A stretch of 64,000 bases of DNA from an uncultured Olsenella sp. Lineage in GTDB: Bacteria > Actinomycetota > Coriobacteriia > Coriobacteriales > Atopobiaceae. Position numbers and translations under genes: made by a program. The DNA is taken from the NCBI GenBank assembly GCA_900540955.1, contig UQIF01000008.1:11117-75116 (forward strand), read 5' to 3'. Positions 52,256-61,356 of this stretch are shown here, in pieces; positions within the stretch are counted from its first letter, which is position 1; every line of letters starts with the position of its first letter. Below the pieces are notes generated by a model. The model ran no database searches, had not been told where the DNA came from, and worked only from the letters and a program-made list of their open reading frames with translations.

Positions 52256-53386
52256 TTAGCGCTCCCAGGTGGTCAGGAGCGCGTCGAGCTGCGCCTCGAT
52301 GGAGGCGCGGTCCATGTGGCGGCCGATGATGCAGAGTTTGGTTTCGCGGTCGCCGACCTCGGGGTCCCAGGTGTCGAGGATCTCGGGCGTCTCGGCGAGG
52401 ATCTGCTTCTTTTCCTCCTCGGGCGCGGAGTCGACGAACAGGCCGTTCTCGGACAGGCGCATCTGGTGGCCCGCCTGCTCAAAGAGGTAGCACATGTCGG
52501 TGTTGAGCGTGGTCCACAGGACGCCCTTGGCGCGGACGACCTCATCGGGCCAGTTGTACTCGACGTAGCGCTGGAAGGCGTCGTGGTCGAACGGCTGACG
52601 GCGGTGGTAGACGAAGGTCTGGATGTCGTACTCGAGGACCTCGGGGTCTTCGTGCTCCTCGGGGTGCTCCATGGCCTCGATCCAGGCGGCGGAGTTGTAG
52701 GCCTTCATGAAGTCGAAGCGGCCGGTGTCCAGGAGCTCCTTCAGGTCGACGTCACCCTGCTCGGCCTCGATGATGACGGCGTCTTTCTGCAGGCTGCGCA
52801 CGATGGCCTTGAGCTCGCGGAGCTGCTCGGGCGTCACGGTGTCGGTCTTGTTGAGGATGAGGGTGGAGCAGAACTCGATCTGCTGGATGAGCAGGGACTC
52901 GATGTCGTCCTCGTCGATGTCGTCGGCCAGCAGGTCGCGGCCGCCGTTGAATTCGTCGTACATGCGCGCGCAGTCGACCACGGCGACGATGTTGTCGAGC
53001 GCGAGCTTGGGCTCGCCGCCGACCTTCTCCTCGTCGCAGAAGGCGCTGATGGTGTAGGCGATGGGCACGGGCTCACAGATGCCGGAGGCCTCGATGATGA
53101 TGTAGTCGAAGTCTCCCGAGTCGGCGATGGAGCTGAGCTGGTTGGCGAGGTCGTCGGCCAGGGTGCAGCAGATGCAGCCGTTGGTGAGCGGGATGATGTC
53201 CTCGGCCTCGGTGAGGCCGCCGTCGCGGATGAGGCTCGCGTCGACGTTGACCTCTCCGATGTCGTTGACGATCACGGCGGCGCGGATGCCGCCGTCGTTG
53301 GAGAGGATGTGGTTCAAAAGCGTGGTCTTGCCGGCGCCGAGGTAGCCGGTGAGCATCACGATCTTCACGGGTTTGTTCGCGGGCAT
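52256..53386 (-). CDS. CobW/COG0523 metallochaperone GTPase
   Basis: A 376-residue G3E GTPase. Walker A MLTGYLGAGKTTLLNHIL, the metal-binding CxCC in TNGCICCTLADDL, Walker B region IIIEASGICEP, base motif LNKTDTV, and a C-terminal CobW_C domain (about 255-370). Family members deliver zinc, cobalt or nickel to target proteins, often under metal starvation. Two overlapping palindromes just upstream could be a metal-repressor site. The ATG follows GGAGGG. Confidence 0.9.
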   Translation of the reverse strand: MPANKPVKIVMLTGYLGAGKTTLLNHILSNDGGIRAAVIVNDIGEVNVDASLIRDGGLTEAEDIIPLTNGCICCTLADDLANQLSSIADSGDFDYIIIEASGICEPVPIAYTISAFCDEEKVGGEPKLALDNIVAVVDCARMYDEFNGGRDLLADDIDEDDIESLLIQQIEFCSTLILNKTDTVTPEQLRELKAIVRSLQKDAVIIEAEQGDVDLKELLDTGRFDFMKAYNSAAWIEAMEHPEEHEDPEVLEYDIQTFVYHRRQPFDHDAFQRYVEYNWPDEVVRAKGVLWTTLNTDMCYLFEQAGHQMRLSENGLFVDSAPEEEKKQILAETPEILDTWDPEVGDRETKLCIIGRHMDRASIEAQLDALLTTWER

Positions 53387-53404
53387 GTGCCCTCCTTCGG
53401 GTTG

Positions 53405-53425
53405 AAAGCCATAACGGCTTTATGG
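53405..53425 (-). promoter_or_regulatory. Overlapping palindromes before the CobW gene
   Basis: aaagcc-ataac-ggcttt and ccataa-cggct-ttatgg are two perfect 6-bp dyads sharing bases, about 20-40 nt upstream of the start. The placement fits an operator, perhaps for a metal-responsive repressor. It does not match the Zur consensus I know. Confidence 0.35.
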
Positions 53426-53454
53426 TACCCCGAAGGGGACGCCCCCGACGGCAA

Positions 53455-53486
53455 AACGGCAAGAAGCGCAGGGGCTTCTTGCCGTT
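53455..53486. terminator. Hairpin downstream of the aldehyde dehydrogenase operon
   Basis: aacggcaagaagc pairs perfectly over 13 bp with gcttcttgccgtt around a 6-nt loop. It lies 84 nt past the aldehyde dehydrogenase stop. Only weak T-rich sequence follows. Confidence 0.65.
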
Positions 53487-53569
53487 CGGGCACCAGGGAA
53501 GGGGGAGATGTGGGCGCGCGGACCCTCGCTGAAGCCGCGGAGCCGGGGGATGCGGGCCCGCGGCCCCAA

Positions 53570-54949
53570 TTAGTGCACGAAGAGCTTGATGATGGGGCGC
53601 TTCCAGTCGGCGTGCGGCGCATAGCGGAACGGCGCGTCAAAGAAAGTCGCCTTGCTGATCACGGACTTCTCGTGGGTGAAGGTCTCAAAGCTCTTGCGGC
53701 CGTGGTAGCTGCCCATGCCCGAGGCGCCCATGCCGCCGAAGCCCATGTGGCTCGTGGCCAGGTGCATGATGCAGTCGTTCACGCAGCCGCCGCCGAAGGG
53801 GATCTCGGCCGTCACGCGACGCTGCGCTGCGCGGTTCTCGCTAAAGAAATAGCAGGCCAAAGGCGTCGGGCGCGAGCGCACGAAGTCGATCGCCTCGTCG
53901 AGCTCGCGGAAAGTGAGCGCGGGGAGCACGGGGCCGAAGATCTCCTCGCGCATGACGGCGTCGTCGGCGGTCACGCCGCGCATGATGGTCGGCGCGATCT
54001 TGAGCGCACCCTCGTCGACCTGCCCGCCAAGCACGACCTTGGCCGGGTCGATGAGGCCGCAGACGCGGTCGAAGTGCTTGCGGTTGACGATCTTTCCGTA
54101 CTCGGGGTTGGAGAGGGGGTCGCTTCCCAGCTGGCGCTCGACCGCGCACTGGATCTCGGCGATCAGGCGGTCCGCCACGCGCTCGTCCACGAGCAGGTAG
54201 TCGGGGGCCACACAGGTCTGGCCGCAGTTGAGCCACTTGCCGAAGGCGATGCGCTCGGCGGCGACGCGCAGGTTGGCGGTTGCGTCGACGATGCAGGGGC
54301 TCTTTCCGCCGAGCTCGAGCGTGACGGGGGTGAGGTGCTCGGAGGCGCGCGCCATGACGAGCTTGCCCACGGTCACGCCGCCGGTAAAGAAGATGTAGTC
54401 CCAGGCCTCGTCCAGAAGTGCTTTGTTCTCGGCTCGGCCGCCCTGGACGACGGCGACGAGCTCGGGGCCGAAGGCCTCCTCGCAGATGCGGGCGAGCTCG
54501 GCCGAGGAGGCGGGCGAGTAAGCCGAGGGTTTGATGACCACGGTGTTGCCCGCGGCGATGGCGCCGGCGAGCGGCTCCAAAGTCAGCAGGAACGGGTAGT
54601 TCCACGGGGCCATGACAAGCGTGACGCCGTAGGGCACGCGCTCGACGTGCGCGGAGGCGATGGCGTTGGCGAGGTCGACGCGGCGCGCGTGGCGTCTTGC
54701 CCAGCGGCCCACGTGGGCGATCTGGTGGCGGATCTCGGCGAGCGAGAGCCCTATCTCGCACATGTACGCCTCGTCGCGGCATTTGCCGAGGTCAGCGGCG
54801 AGCGCGTCGGCGATGGCGTCCTCGTGCGCGGAGACGACATCGTAGAGGCGGCGCAGGGCGGCCTTGCGGGCGGAGACGGGCAACGTGGCGTTCGTGCGGA
54901 AATAAGCGCGCTGGCGCTCGACGACCGCGTGGATGTCGGTTGCGTTCAT
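53570..54949 (-). CDS. Aldehyde dehydrogenase (class 3-like)
   Basis: A 459-residue NAD(P)-dependent enzyme. Signatures: MAPWNYPFLLTLEPLAGAIA, FFTGGVTVGKLV, the catalytic Glu in VTLELGGKSPCIV and the nucleophile Cys in KWLNCGQTCVAPDYLL. It oxidises aldehydes to acids. The C-terminal residues lack a membrane anchor. It lies 83 nt downstream of an iron-type alcohol dehydrogenase on the same strand; the pair would interconvert an alcohol, aldehyde and acid, for example in redox balancing. Confidence 0.92.
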   Translation of the reverse strand: MNATDIHAVVERQRAYFRTNATLPVSARKAALRRLYDVVSAHEDAIADALAADLGKCRDEAYMCEIGLSLAEIRHQIAHVGRWARRHARRVDLANAIASAHVERVPYGVTLVMAPWNYPFLLTLEPLAGAIAAGNTVVIKPSAYSPASSAELARICEEAFGPELVAVVQGGRAENKALLDEAWDYIFFTGGVTVGKLVMARASEHLTPVTLELGGKSPCIVDATANLRVAAERIAFGKWLNCGQTCVAPDYLLVDERVADRLIAEIQCAVERQLGSDPLSNPEYGKIVNRKHFDRVCGLIDPAKVVLGGQVDEGALKIAPTIMRGVTADDAVMREEIFGPVLPALTFRELDEAIDFVRSRPTPLACYFFSENRAAQRRVTAEIPFGGGCVNDCIMHLATSHMGFGGMGASGMGSYHGRKSFETFTHEKSVISKATFFDAPFRYAPHADWKRPIIKLFVH

Positions 54950-55032
54950 GATGGCCTTTCGTTTCGGTCGACCTGCTGTGCTCCGATGCTATCGGGCTGG
55001 TTTGCGCTGCGCGCGGCCCTTTGAGCGGCGGC

Positions 55033-56265
55033 TTAGGAAAGCGCTGGGGAGAAGCTCGCTCCCATTGTCGCGCTGCCGGCGACCAAACGGTAGAGGCAGG
55101 CAAGCTCGGAGGCGTCCCAGAGCACGGGGACCGGGTAGAGCGGGTTGGACTCGGCGTCGGCGTGGGCAGCCATGGCGCAGATGTCCTCCTCGCGGATGCA
55201 GTCGAGGTGGGCGGGGATGCCCATCTTTGCGTTCATCTCGTCGACCCAGTCGATGAAGGCGCCGGCGAGCTCGGCGTCGCTTTCGCCCTCAAGGCCGCAG
55301 ACGCGGGCGAGCTCGGCGAGCTTCGCGTGCGCTGCCTGCCCGTAGGCGCGCAGGACGTGGGGGAGGATGACGGCGTTCGCCAGCCCGTGCGGCGTGCCGT
55401 AGAGGCCGCCCAGGCTGTGGGCGATGCCGTGGACGTACCCGACGTAGCTGCGGGTGAAGGCGACGCCGGCGGAATATGCGGCCGTGAGCATGTTGCGCCG
55501 GGCGTCCTCGTCGTCGCCGTGGAGATACGCTTGGTAGAGGTTGTCGCGGATCAGGCGCACGGCCTCGACGGCGGCCGCGCGGGTATAGGCGTTCGTGCTG
55601 CGGCCGATGTAGGCCTCGACGGCGTGGGTGAGCGCGTCCATGCCGGTCTGCGCCGTGATGGCGGGCGGGAGCCCGATCGTGAGGCGCGGGTCGTGCACGG
55701 CGTAGCGCGGGATGAGCACGAAGTCGTTGATGGGGTACTTGTGATGCGTGGTAGAGTCGGTGATCACGGCGGCCAGGGTGACCTCGGAGCCCGTGCCGGC
55801 AGTCGTCGGGACGGCGATGAGCAGGGGCAGGCGGCGGTGCACGCGCAGAAGGCCGCGCATCTTGTTCACGGGCTTGTTCGGCTGGGCGATGCGGGCGCCC
55901 ACGGCCTTGGCGCAGTCCATGGCCGACCCGCCGCCGAAGCCGATGATCGCCTGGCATCCGGCGGAGCGGTAGAGCCCGGCGGCCTCCTCGACGTTGTCGA
56001 CGGTGGGGTTGGCGACGGTCTTGCTGTAGACGGCAACGCGGACGCCCGCGGCGCCGAGCGACTTCTCGAGCCCGCGCGTGAGGCCGAGGCGGGCGATGCC
56101 CGGGTCGGTGACGAGCAGGGCCGACGAGACGCCCTTCTTTGCAAAGATGCCGGCGACGTCCTCGACCGAGTCCAGGATCTGCGGCTCGGTGTAGGGGAGG
56201 ACGGGCAGGGCGACGCGGAAGACGGTCTGATAGGCGCGGCACCAAAGCGCGCGAAGCGGGTTCAT
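55033..56265 (-). CDS. Iron-containing alcohol dehydrogenase
   Basis: A 410-residue group III alcohol dehydrogenase. Nucleotide-binding GFGGGSAMDCAKAVG, metal-binding MDALTHAVEAYI and HGIAHSLGGLYGTPHGLANA with the conserved His residues, and IAVPTTAGTGSEVTLAAVI. It reduces aldehydes to alcohols (or the reverse) with NAD(P)H and Fe2+ or Zn2+. I use the ATG at 56265 (MNPLRALWCRAY) with an upstream GGAG. It forms a likely operon with the aldehyde dehydrogenase. Confidence 0.93.
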   Translation of the reverse strand: MNPLRALWCRAYQTVFRVALPVLPYTEPQILDSVEDVAGIFAKKGVSSALLVTDPGIARLGLTRGLEKSLGAAGVRVAVYSKTVANPTVDNVEEAAGLYRSAGCQAIIGFGGGSAMDCAKAVGARIAQPNKPVNKMRGLLRVHRRLPLLIAVPTTAGTGSEVTLAAVITDSTTHHKYPINDFVLIPRYAVHDPRLTIGLPPAITAQTGMDALTHAVEAYIGRSTNAYTRAAAVEAVRLIRDNLYQAYLHGDDEDARRNMLTAAYSAGVAFTRSYVGYVHGIAHSLGGLYGTPHGLANAVILPHVLRAYGQAAHAKLAELARVCGLEGESDAELAGAFIDWVDEMNAKMGIPAHLDCIREEDICAMAAHADAESNPLYPVPVLWDASELACLYRLVAGSATMGASFSPALS

Positions 56266-56459
56266 GGGGAGGGGCTCCTCTCGTTGACGACTCAACAGCT
56301 GGGTATTGTAGGCGCGTTTAACGTTGATTAGTCAACCATTCACAAAACAAGCAACGCGTCAGCCGAGGTGCGGATTTCGATGGAAAGAAGGGCGAGATGG
56401 ACCCGGGGATGGCGCGCGTCGGGCAGGAGCGCGAGAATGACATGGCGCGGGGCGGGAAG

Positions 56460-56492
56460 TTGGGACAAAATCCCCCGTCCCTTTTGTCCCAA
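56460..56492 (+). repeat. 32-nt hairpin before a ribosome binding site, copy 2
   Basis: Identical to 32460-32491 for 32 nt; here the stem extends to 11 bp (ttgggacaaaa / ttttgtcccaa). AAGGAGAGG, the Shine-Dalgarno of the next gene, begins within the last bases of the right arm. Confidence 0.9.
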
Positions 56493-56502
56493 GGAGAGGC
56501 GA

Positions 56503-58500
56503 ATGAAGCAGGCGGTCATCGGCATACTTGCGCACGTGGATGCGGGCAAGACGACGCTTGCGGAGGCCATGCTCTACGACGCCGGGAGCATCCGCGCGCT
56601 CGGGCGCGTGGACCGCGGCGACTCGCACCTGGACACCGACGCCATGGAGCGCGACCGCGGGATCACCATCTTCAGCTCGCAGGCCGAGCTCGTCCACGAC
56701 GGCGCGCGCCTCATGCTCGTCGACGCCCCGGGGCACGTGGATTTCAGCGCGGAGGCCGAGCGCACGCTCGCCGCGCTCGACTATGCCCTGCTCGTGGTGG
56801 GCGCAAACGACGGGGTGCAGGGCCACACCGAGACCTTATGGCGGCTGCTCGCCCGCCGCGGCGTGCCCACGTTCGTCTTTGTGAACAAGACCGACCTCCT
56901 GCCCGAGGGCGGAAGCCCAAAGGAGCGCGCCCAGGTCCTGCGCCAGCTCCGCGCGTGGCTCTCCGACGGCTGCGTGGAGGCCGCCGAGCTTTCCGGCGAG
57001 GCCGCGGCGATGACGGACGAGGCGGCGCTCGACGAGTATCTCGAGACGGGCTCGCTTACGGTCGCGACGCGCCGGCGGCTTGTGGCGTCGCGTCGCGCGC
57101 ACCCGGTCTTCTTTGGCTCCGCGCTCAAGAACGACGGCGTGGCGGAGCTGCTCGACGGCCTGGTCGGCAGCATCGAGGAGCGCGCGTGGCCCGCGGAGTT
57201 CGCGGCGCGCGTGTACCGCGTGAGCCATGGTGGGCGAGGCGAGCGCGTCGCGTGGCTCAAGGTCACGGGCGGCGTGCTGCGCGCCAAGCAGGTCGTGAGC
57301 GGCGTTCGCGGCGGGGAGCCGTGGCAAGAGAAGGTCGACCAGGTCCGCGTCGCGACCGGCGCGCGCCTCGAGCCCGCCTCGGAGGTCTGCGCCGGCAGGC
57401 TCTGCGTCGTCACGGGCCTCTCGCGCGTGTACCCCGGCGATGGCCTGGGCGCCGAGCCCGATGCCTGCCGCCCGATGCTCGCGCCCGTGCTCACCTATCG
57501 GGTGATCACGGGTGGGCAGGACGTGCACGCGGTGCTTTCGGCCCTGCGCGAGCTCGCCGGGGAGGACCCGATGCTCGGCGTGACGTGGAGCGAGCGCCTG
57601 CAGGAGATCCACCTGCAGCTCATGGGCGCCGTGCAGCTCGAGGTCGTGCGCGACCTCCTGCTCAGGCGCCATGGGCTCGCGGTCGACTTCGGCTCGGCGG
57701 GGATCCTCTACAAAGAGACGGTGTCGGCGCCGTCGATGGGCATCGGGCACTTCGAGCCGCTGCGCCACTACGCGGAGGCGCACCTGCTCGTGGAGCCTGG
57801 CCCGCGCGGCAGCGGCGTGGTCTTCGGCACGCGCTGCTCGGAAGACGAGCTCGACCGCAACTGGCAGCGGCTCATCCTCACGAACGCGATGGAGCGCGAC
57901 CACCTGGGGGTCCTTATCGGCGCGCCCCTGACCGACGTGCGGATCACGCTCTGCGCGGGCCGCGCGCACGCGAAGCACACCGAGGGCGGTGACTTCAGGC
58001 AGGCGACGTACCGCGCGGTACGCCAGGCGCTCATGTGCGCCCGTTCGCGCGGCGAGTGCGTGCTGCTGGAGCCGTGGTATGCCTTTGAGCTGGAGGTTCC
58101 CGAGTCAAAGCTCGGCCGCGCCATGGCGGACATGACGCGCATGGGAGGCCGCTTCGAGGCGCCGGAGGTCGCGGGGGCAGACGCGCTGCTTGCGGGCACG
58201 GTGCCCGCCTCCGAGCTGGGAGACTATGCGCTCGAGGTCGCCGCCTACACGGGCGGCCTCGGGAGGCTCTCGCTCGAGCTTGCTGGCTACGAGCCGTGCC
58301 ACGACGCCGAGCGCGTGATCGAGGTCGCCGCCTACGACCCCGAGGCGGACCTGCCGAACACGCCGGACTCGGTGTTCTGCAGCCACGGCGCCGGCTATAC
58401 CGTCAAGTGGGACGACGTGCCCGAGCGCGCGCACGTCGAGGACGACCCCGCGCTGCTGCGCCCGTGGCGGCCTGCCGACGCCGCGTTCTTCGGCGCCTAG
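56503..58500 (+). CDS. TetM-like ribosomal protection GTPase
   Basis: A 665-residue EF-G-like protein with G1 GILAHVDAGKTTLAEAM, G2 RDRGITI, G3 DAPGHVDF and G4 VNKTD. The C-terminal domain ends TPDSVFCSHGAGYTVKWDDV, the pattern of tetracycline-resistance ribosomal protection proteins (TetM/O/W), and the length (about 640) fits. It differs in many internal places, so it may be a divergent chromosomal homologue. It would remove tetracycline from, or otherwise act on, the ribosome. The ATG at 56503 follows AAGGAGAGG, which is partly within the repeated hairpin. Confidence 0.82.
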   Translation: MKQAVIGILAHVDAGKTTLAEAMLYDAGSIRALGRVDRGDSHLDTDAMERDRGITIFSSQAELVHDGARLMLVDAPGHVDFSAEAERTLAALDYALLVVGANDGVQGHTETLWRLLARRGVPTFVFVNKTDLLPEGGSPKERAQVLRQLRAWLSDGCVEAAELSGEAAAMTDEAALDEYLETGSLTVATRRRLVASRRAHPVFFGSALKNDGVAELLDGLVGSIEERAWPAEFAARVYRVSHGGRGERVAWLKVTGGVLRAKQVVSGVRGGEPWQEKVDQVRVATGARLEPASEVCAGRLCVVTGLSRVYPGDGLGAEPDACRPMLAPVLTYRVITGGQDVHAVLSALRELAGEDPMLGVTWSERLQEIHLQLMGAVQLEVVRDLLLRRHGLAVDFGSAGILYKETVSAPSMGIGHFEPLRHYAEAHLLVEPGPRGSGVVFGTRCSEDELDRNWQRLILTNAMERDHLGVLIGAPLTDVRITLCAGRAHAKHTEGGDFRQATYRAVRQALMCARSRGECVLLEPWYAFELEVPESKLGRAMADMTRMGGRFEAPEVAGADALLAGTVPASELGDYALEVAAYTGGLGRLSLELAGYEPCHDAERVIEVAAYDPEADLPNTPDSVFCSHGAGYTVKWDDVPERAHVEDDPALLRPWRPADAAFFGA

Positions 58501-58537
58501 GCGGCATCGCCGCGGCCCGGGCGCCGGACACGCCGCG

Positions 58538-59239
58538 TCAGCGCCCGCACAGCCAGGCGATGCCGCGCGCCATGCGCAGGTCGGTCTGCGCGAAGTGGTT
58601 TCCCGGGTTGAGCTCAAAGACGGTGTCGGCGCCGCGCTCGGCAAGAAGCGCCTCCGTGGCCCTGGTGGCGTCGCGCACCTCGCGCATGAGGCGGTTCGGC
58701 GTGCGGTGCTCCTTGCTCCCGAGCGAGAGGTACGCCCGCTCGGGTACCCGCGCGGGCTCGCGGCCTGCGGCGTAATCGAGCCAGCCCTCGTACCACAGCG
58801 AGCCCGATGCGCTTGCGGCGCGCGCGAACGCATCCGTCTGCCAGCAGCTCCACAGCGAGAAAAGCCCCGCCAGCGAGTAGCCTGCGATGCCGCGCCACGT
58901 CACGTCGACGCCGGCCCAGGCGAGCCGACCCTCGGCGGCGGGGACTATCTTGCCCACGAGTTTTTGCAGGTAGGACGTCGCGCCGCCCTCATAGGGAGGC
59001 TCGTTGCGGGTTGCCGGCTCAGCGGGCCACGGCGTCATGTCGCGCTCCCATGCGATGCCGCCGACCGCTACGAGCGCGAGCGGCGCGCAGCCAAGTTCGC
59101 CCAGGCGCTCCCACACCTCGGCGCCGTCGCCCTGGAAAACGTTGAGGTACACCACGGGCAGAGCGCCCTTCTTGCCCTCAGGCACGCGCACGGTCACGGT
59201 ATTTCCGTCGATGATGAAGACTTCTTCCGAAGCGCTCAC
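58538..59239 (-). CDS. Alpha/beta-hydrolase esterase
   Basis: A 233-residue serine hydrolase like enterochelin esterase/esterase D. The nucleophile elbow is GYSLAGLFSLW; the acid and His are probably in the SLGSKEHRT and ELNPGNHFAQTD regions. It is cytoplasmic, with no signal peptide. The GTG at 59239 follows AGGAGG at 7 nt and is preferred to earlier codons inside the upstream HD gene. Substrate unknown. It probably shares an operon with the HD and CmpB-like genes. Confidence 0.8.
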   Translation of the reverse strand: MSASEEVFIIDGNTVTVRVPEGKKGALPVVYLNVFQGDGAEVWERLGELGCAPLALVAVGGIAWERDMTPWPAEPATRNEPPYEGGATSYLQKLVGKIVPAAEGRLAWAGVDVTWRGIAGYSLAGLFSLWSCWQTDAFARAASASGSLWYEGWLDYAAGREPARVPERAYLSLGSKEHRTPNRLMREVRDATRATEALLAERGADTVFELNPGNHFAQTDLRMARGIAWLCGR

Positions 59240-59250
59240 TATGCCGCCTC

Positions 59251-59697
59251 CTAGCGCATCCACAGTGTCTCGGCTAAGGAGCACCACTTATCCGCGGCGC
59301 AGATGAGCCAGGCCTCTGCGCTCGCGGGGACGCGCGTCGGCGGAAGCGGCCACATGTGGGCGGCGATGGCGTTCTCCTCCAGCGGCGAGAGGTCAAAGTC
59401 CTCACGGGCCTTCTCCAGCGCAAAGACGGGGTGCATCGTCGCGTGGGCGGTGTGCCCCGGCTCGTGCCAGTCGTAGAGGAAGTAGTCGTGAAGAAGCGCC
59501 GCACGCACAAGCTCGCGCTCGCTGACGCGCAGGTGAAGGGCCTCGGCCATGCCGACGGCCGCCTTGGCCACGCGGACGCAGTGCGCCCATGTGCTCACGC
59601 ACCCGTGCTGGACGCAGCCGCGCATCCGGGGAACGCGGGCCGCGCCCTCCAGCTCCGACACCTGCCGACGGAATCGCTCGAGCGCCTCCGGGCTCAT
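59251..59697 (-). CDS. HD-domain phosphohydrolase
   Basis: A 148-residue protein with the HD-superfamily metal motifs: an early His in STWAHCVRVAKAA, the HD pair in VRAALLHDYFLYDWHE, and later AIAAHMWPL and CAADKWCSLAE. Stand-alone HD proteins hydrolyse nucleotides or other phosphates. Its start overlaps the CmpB-like gene's stop by 4 nt (ATGA), so they are coupled. Function otherwise unknown. Confidence 0.8.
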   Translation of the reverse strand: MSPEALERFRRQVSELEGAARVPRMRGCVQHGCVSTWAHCVRVAKAAVGMAEALHLRVSERELVRAALLHDYFLYDWHEPGHTAHATMHPVFALEKAREDFDLSPLEENAIAAHMWPLPPTRVPASAEAWLICAADKWCSLAETLWMR

Positions 59698-60536
59698 CGC
59701 GCGCCGCCCTTACGCTGGAGCAGCGCGTCGAGCGCGTCGGTGAGCCTGCGCGCCGCGATGCCGCGGCCCTTGTTGGTAAAGCGGCGGGCGTTGTGCAGGA
59801 TGTGCTGCTGGCGCGCGTTGAGGCGGCCTGCGATGGCGCCCAGGCGCTCGGCGCCGCCCTCGCGCAGGCGTCCTGCGTGCTCGCTGCCCGTCTCGATCAG
59901 GCGGTCGGCGCCCTCGACGACCGCTGCGTGTGCGTCGCCGATCGTCGCCTGCACCTCGTCGAGCGTTGCCTGGACTCGCTGGTTGAGCTCGGCCTCCGCC
60001 CGCTCGATTGCCGCGAGGACCTCGGTCAGCGTGCAGATCGTCAACGTCGTGTCGGCGGCGAGCACCGCCGTGACCACGAGCGCGCACGTCTCGAAGGCGA
60101 GTGGGGGCACCGCCGCGGACACGATCCTGACCAGCGGAATCGCAATGTAGACGACGCCCAGCCCGGCGGCTCCGAAGAGCGCCGCCGCCGGCGCGCAGAT
60201 GCGCCCGTTGAAGTTGAGCGGCAGGTTCGAGTAGTCCCACCATACGGTTCCGAAGGCGTGCTCGAGCACGATCGACGTCACCCACTCGATCGTTGACGCC
60301 CCGGCGGCGCAGATAAAAAAGACAGCGACGGGCGACGGCGCTAGGGCCTCGACCGCCGGCGAGCCGAAGACCGCGATAGCGGCCACGGCGCCGGTGCCGT
60401 AGATCGGGCAGATCGGGCCGAACAGGAACCCGCGGTTGCACCAGCGCTTCTCGGTGATTGAGCAGTAGGCGGACTCGAATACCCAGCCAAAAAGGCCAAA
60501 GAGCACGAACCAGACGACGTATTGGCTAACGATCAA
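59694..60536 (-). CDS. CmpB-like (putative ABC transporter permease) membrane protein
   Basis: A 280-residue protein. Four or five membrane helices (about 5-165) match the CmpB-type family, with FGLFGWVFESAYCSITEKRWCNRGFLFGPICPIYG and FGTVWWDYSNLPLNFNGRICAPAA. The rest (about 165-280) is a cytoplasmic Ala/Glu/Arg helical tail. The family label as transporter is not well supported experimentally. The TTG at 60536 has GAGG upstream. It is first of a three-gene group with HD and esterase genes. Confidence 0.7.
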   Translation of the reverse strand: MIVSQYVVWFVLFGLFGWVFESAYCSITEKRWCNRGFLFGPICPIYGTGAVAAIAVFGSPAVEALAPSPVAVFFICAAGASTIEWVTSIVLEHAFGTVWWDYSNLPLNFNGRICAPAAALFGAAGLGVVYIAIPLVRIVSAAVPPLAFETCALVVTAVLAADTTLTICTLTEVLAAIERAEAELNQRVQATLDEVQATIGDAHAAVVEGADRLIETGSEHAGRLREGGAERLGAIAGRLNARQQHILHNARRFTNKGRGIAARRLTDALDALLQRKGGAR

Positions 60537-60574
60537 GGGCGTGTCCTCGCAGCTAGACTACAGATCAAAGGAAT

Positions 60575-61237
60575 TTAGCACAGGTGCGCGCTCGGGCAGA
60601 TGTCCTCCAAGGGGCAGCCTTCGCACTTGGGCGAGCGCGCCGGGCAGACCTCGCGCCCGAAGCGGATCCACTGGTGATTCACGTCTTTCCACAGCTCGCG
60701 CGGCAGGATGGCCAGGAGGTCCTGCTCGGTCTTGAGCGGCTCCTTGGCGTGGGTCTTCGGCGAGAGCCCGAGCCGATGGGCGATGCGGTTCACGTGGGTG
60801 TCCACCGCGATGCCCTCCACGACGCCGAAGCTTACGTTGAGCACGATGTTGGCGGTTTTTCTCCCCACACCTGGCAGGCTCGTGAGCCCGTCCATCGTGC
60901 GCGGGACCTCGCCTCCGAAGTCGGTGACGATCGCCTGCGCGCACTCGACGCAGTGACGAGCCTTGGTCTTGTAGAAGCCAAGGCTGCGGATGACCTCGGC
61001 GACCTCGGCGGGGGAGGCGGCCGCCAGGTCGGCGGGCGTGGGCCAGCGGCGGAAGAGCTCGGGCGTCACGCGGTTAACCTGCGCATCAGTGGTCTGCGCG
61101 GAAAGAAGCACGGCGATGACCAGGTGGAAGGGGCTCTCGTGGTCGAGAAAGCACTCGACGGGCCCATACAGCGCGTCGAGGCGCCGGCACACCTCGACGG
61201 CGCGCGCCGACTTCGCGGCCTTGGTCTCCCTGGGCAT
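60575..61237 (-). CDS. nth: Endonuclease III
   Basis: A 220-residue DNA glycosylase/AP lyase for oxidised pyrimidines. Helix-hairpin-helix LPGVGRKTANIVLN carries the catalytic Lys; VDTHVNRIAHRLGL has the catalytic Asp; the 4Fe-4S loop is CPARSPKCEGCPLEDIC. The ATG at 61237 follows AAAGGAG. It is divergent from the deformylase-like gene across about 119 nt. Confidence 0.95.
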   Translation of the reverse strand: MPRETKAAKSARAVEVCRRLDALYGPVECFLDHESPFHLVIAVLLSAQTTDAQVNRVTPELFRRWPTPADLAAASPAEVAEVIRSLGFYKTKARHCVECAQAIVTDFGGEVPRTMDGLTSLPGVGRKTANIVLNVSFGVVEGIAVDTHVNRIAHRLGLSPKTHAKEPLKTEQDLLAILPRELWKDVNHQWIRFGREVCPARSPKCEGCPLEDICPSAHLC

Positions 61238-61356
61238 CTTGCTCCTTTCCGGCGCGAAATCGGGCGCTCGCCCGCGCCGACCACTCGCGCAAAACGTTGC
61301 AGATAGAAGCAATGATATACTCGACGGCGCCGAAGACCCATCGAAAGGAACCGCCC

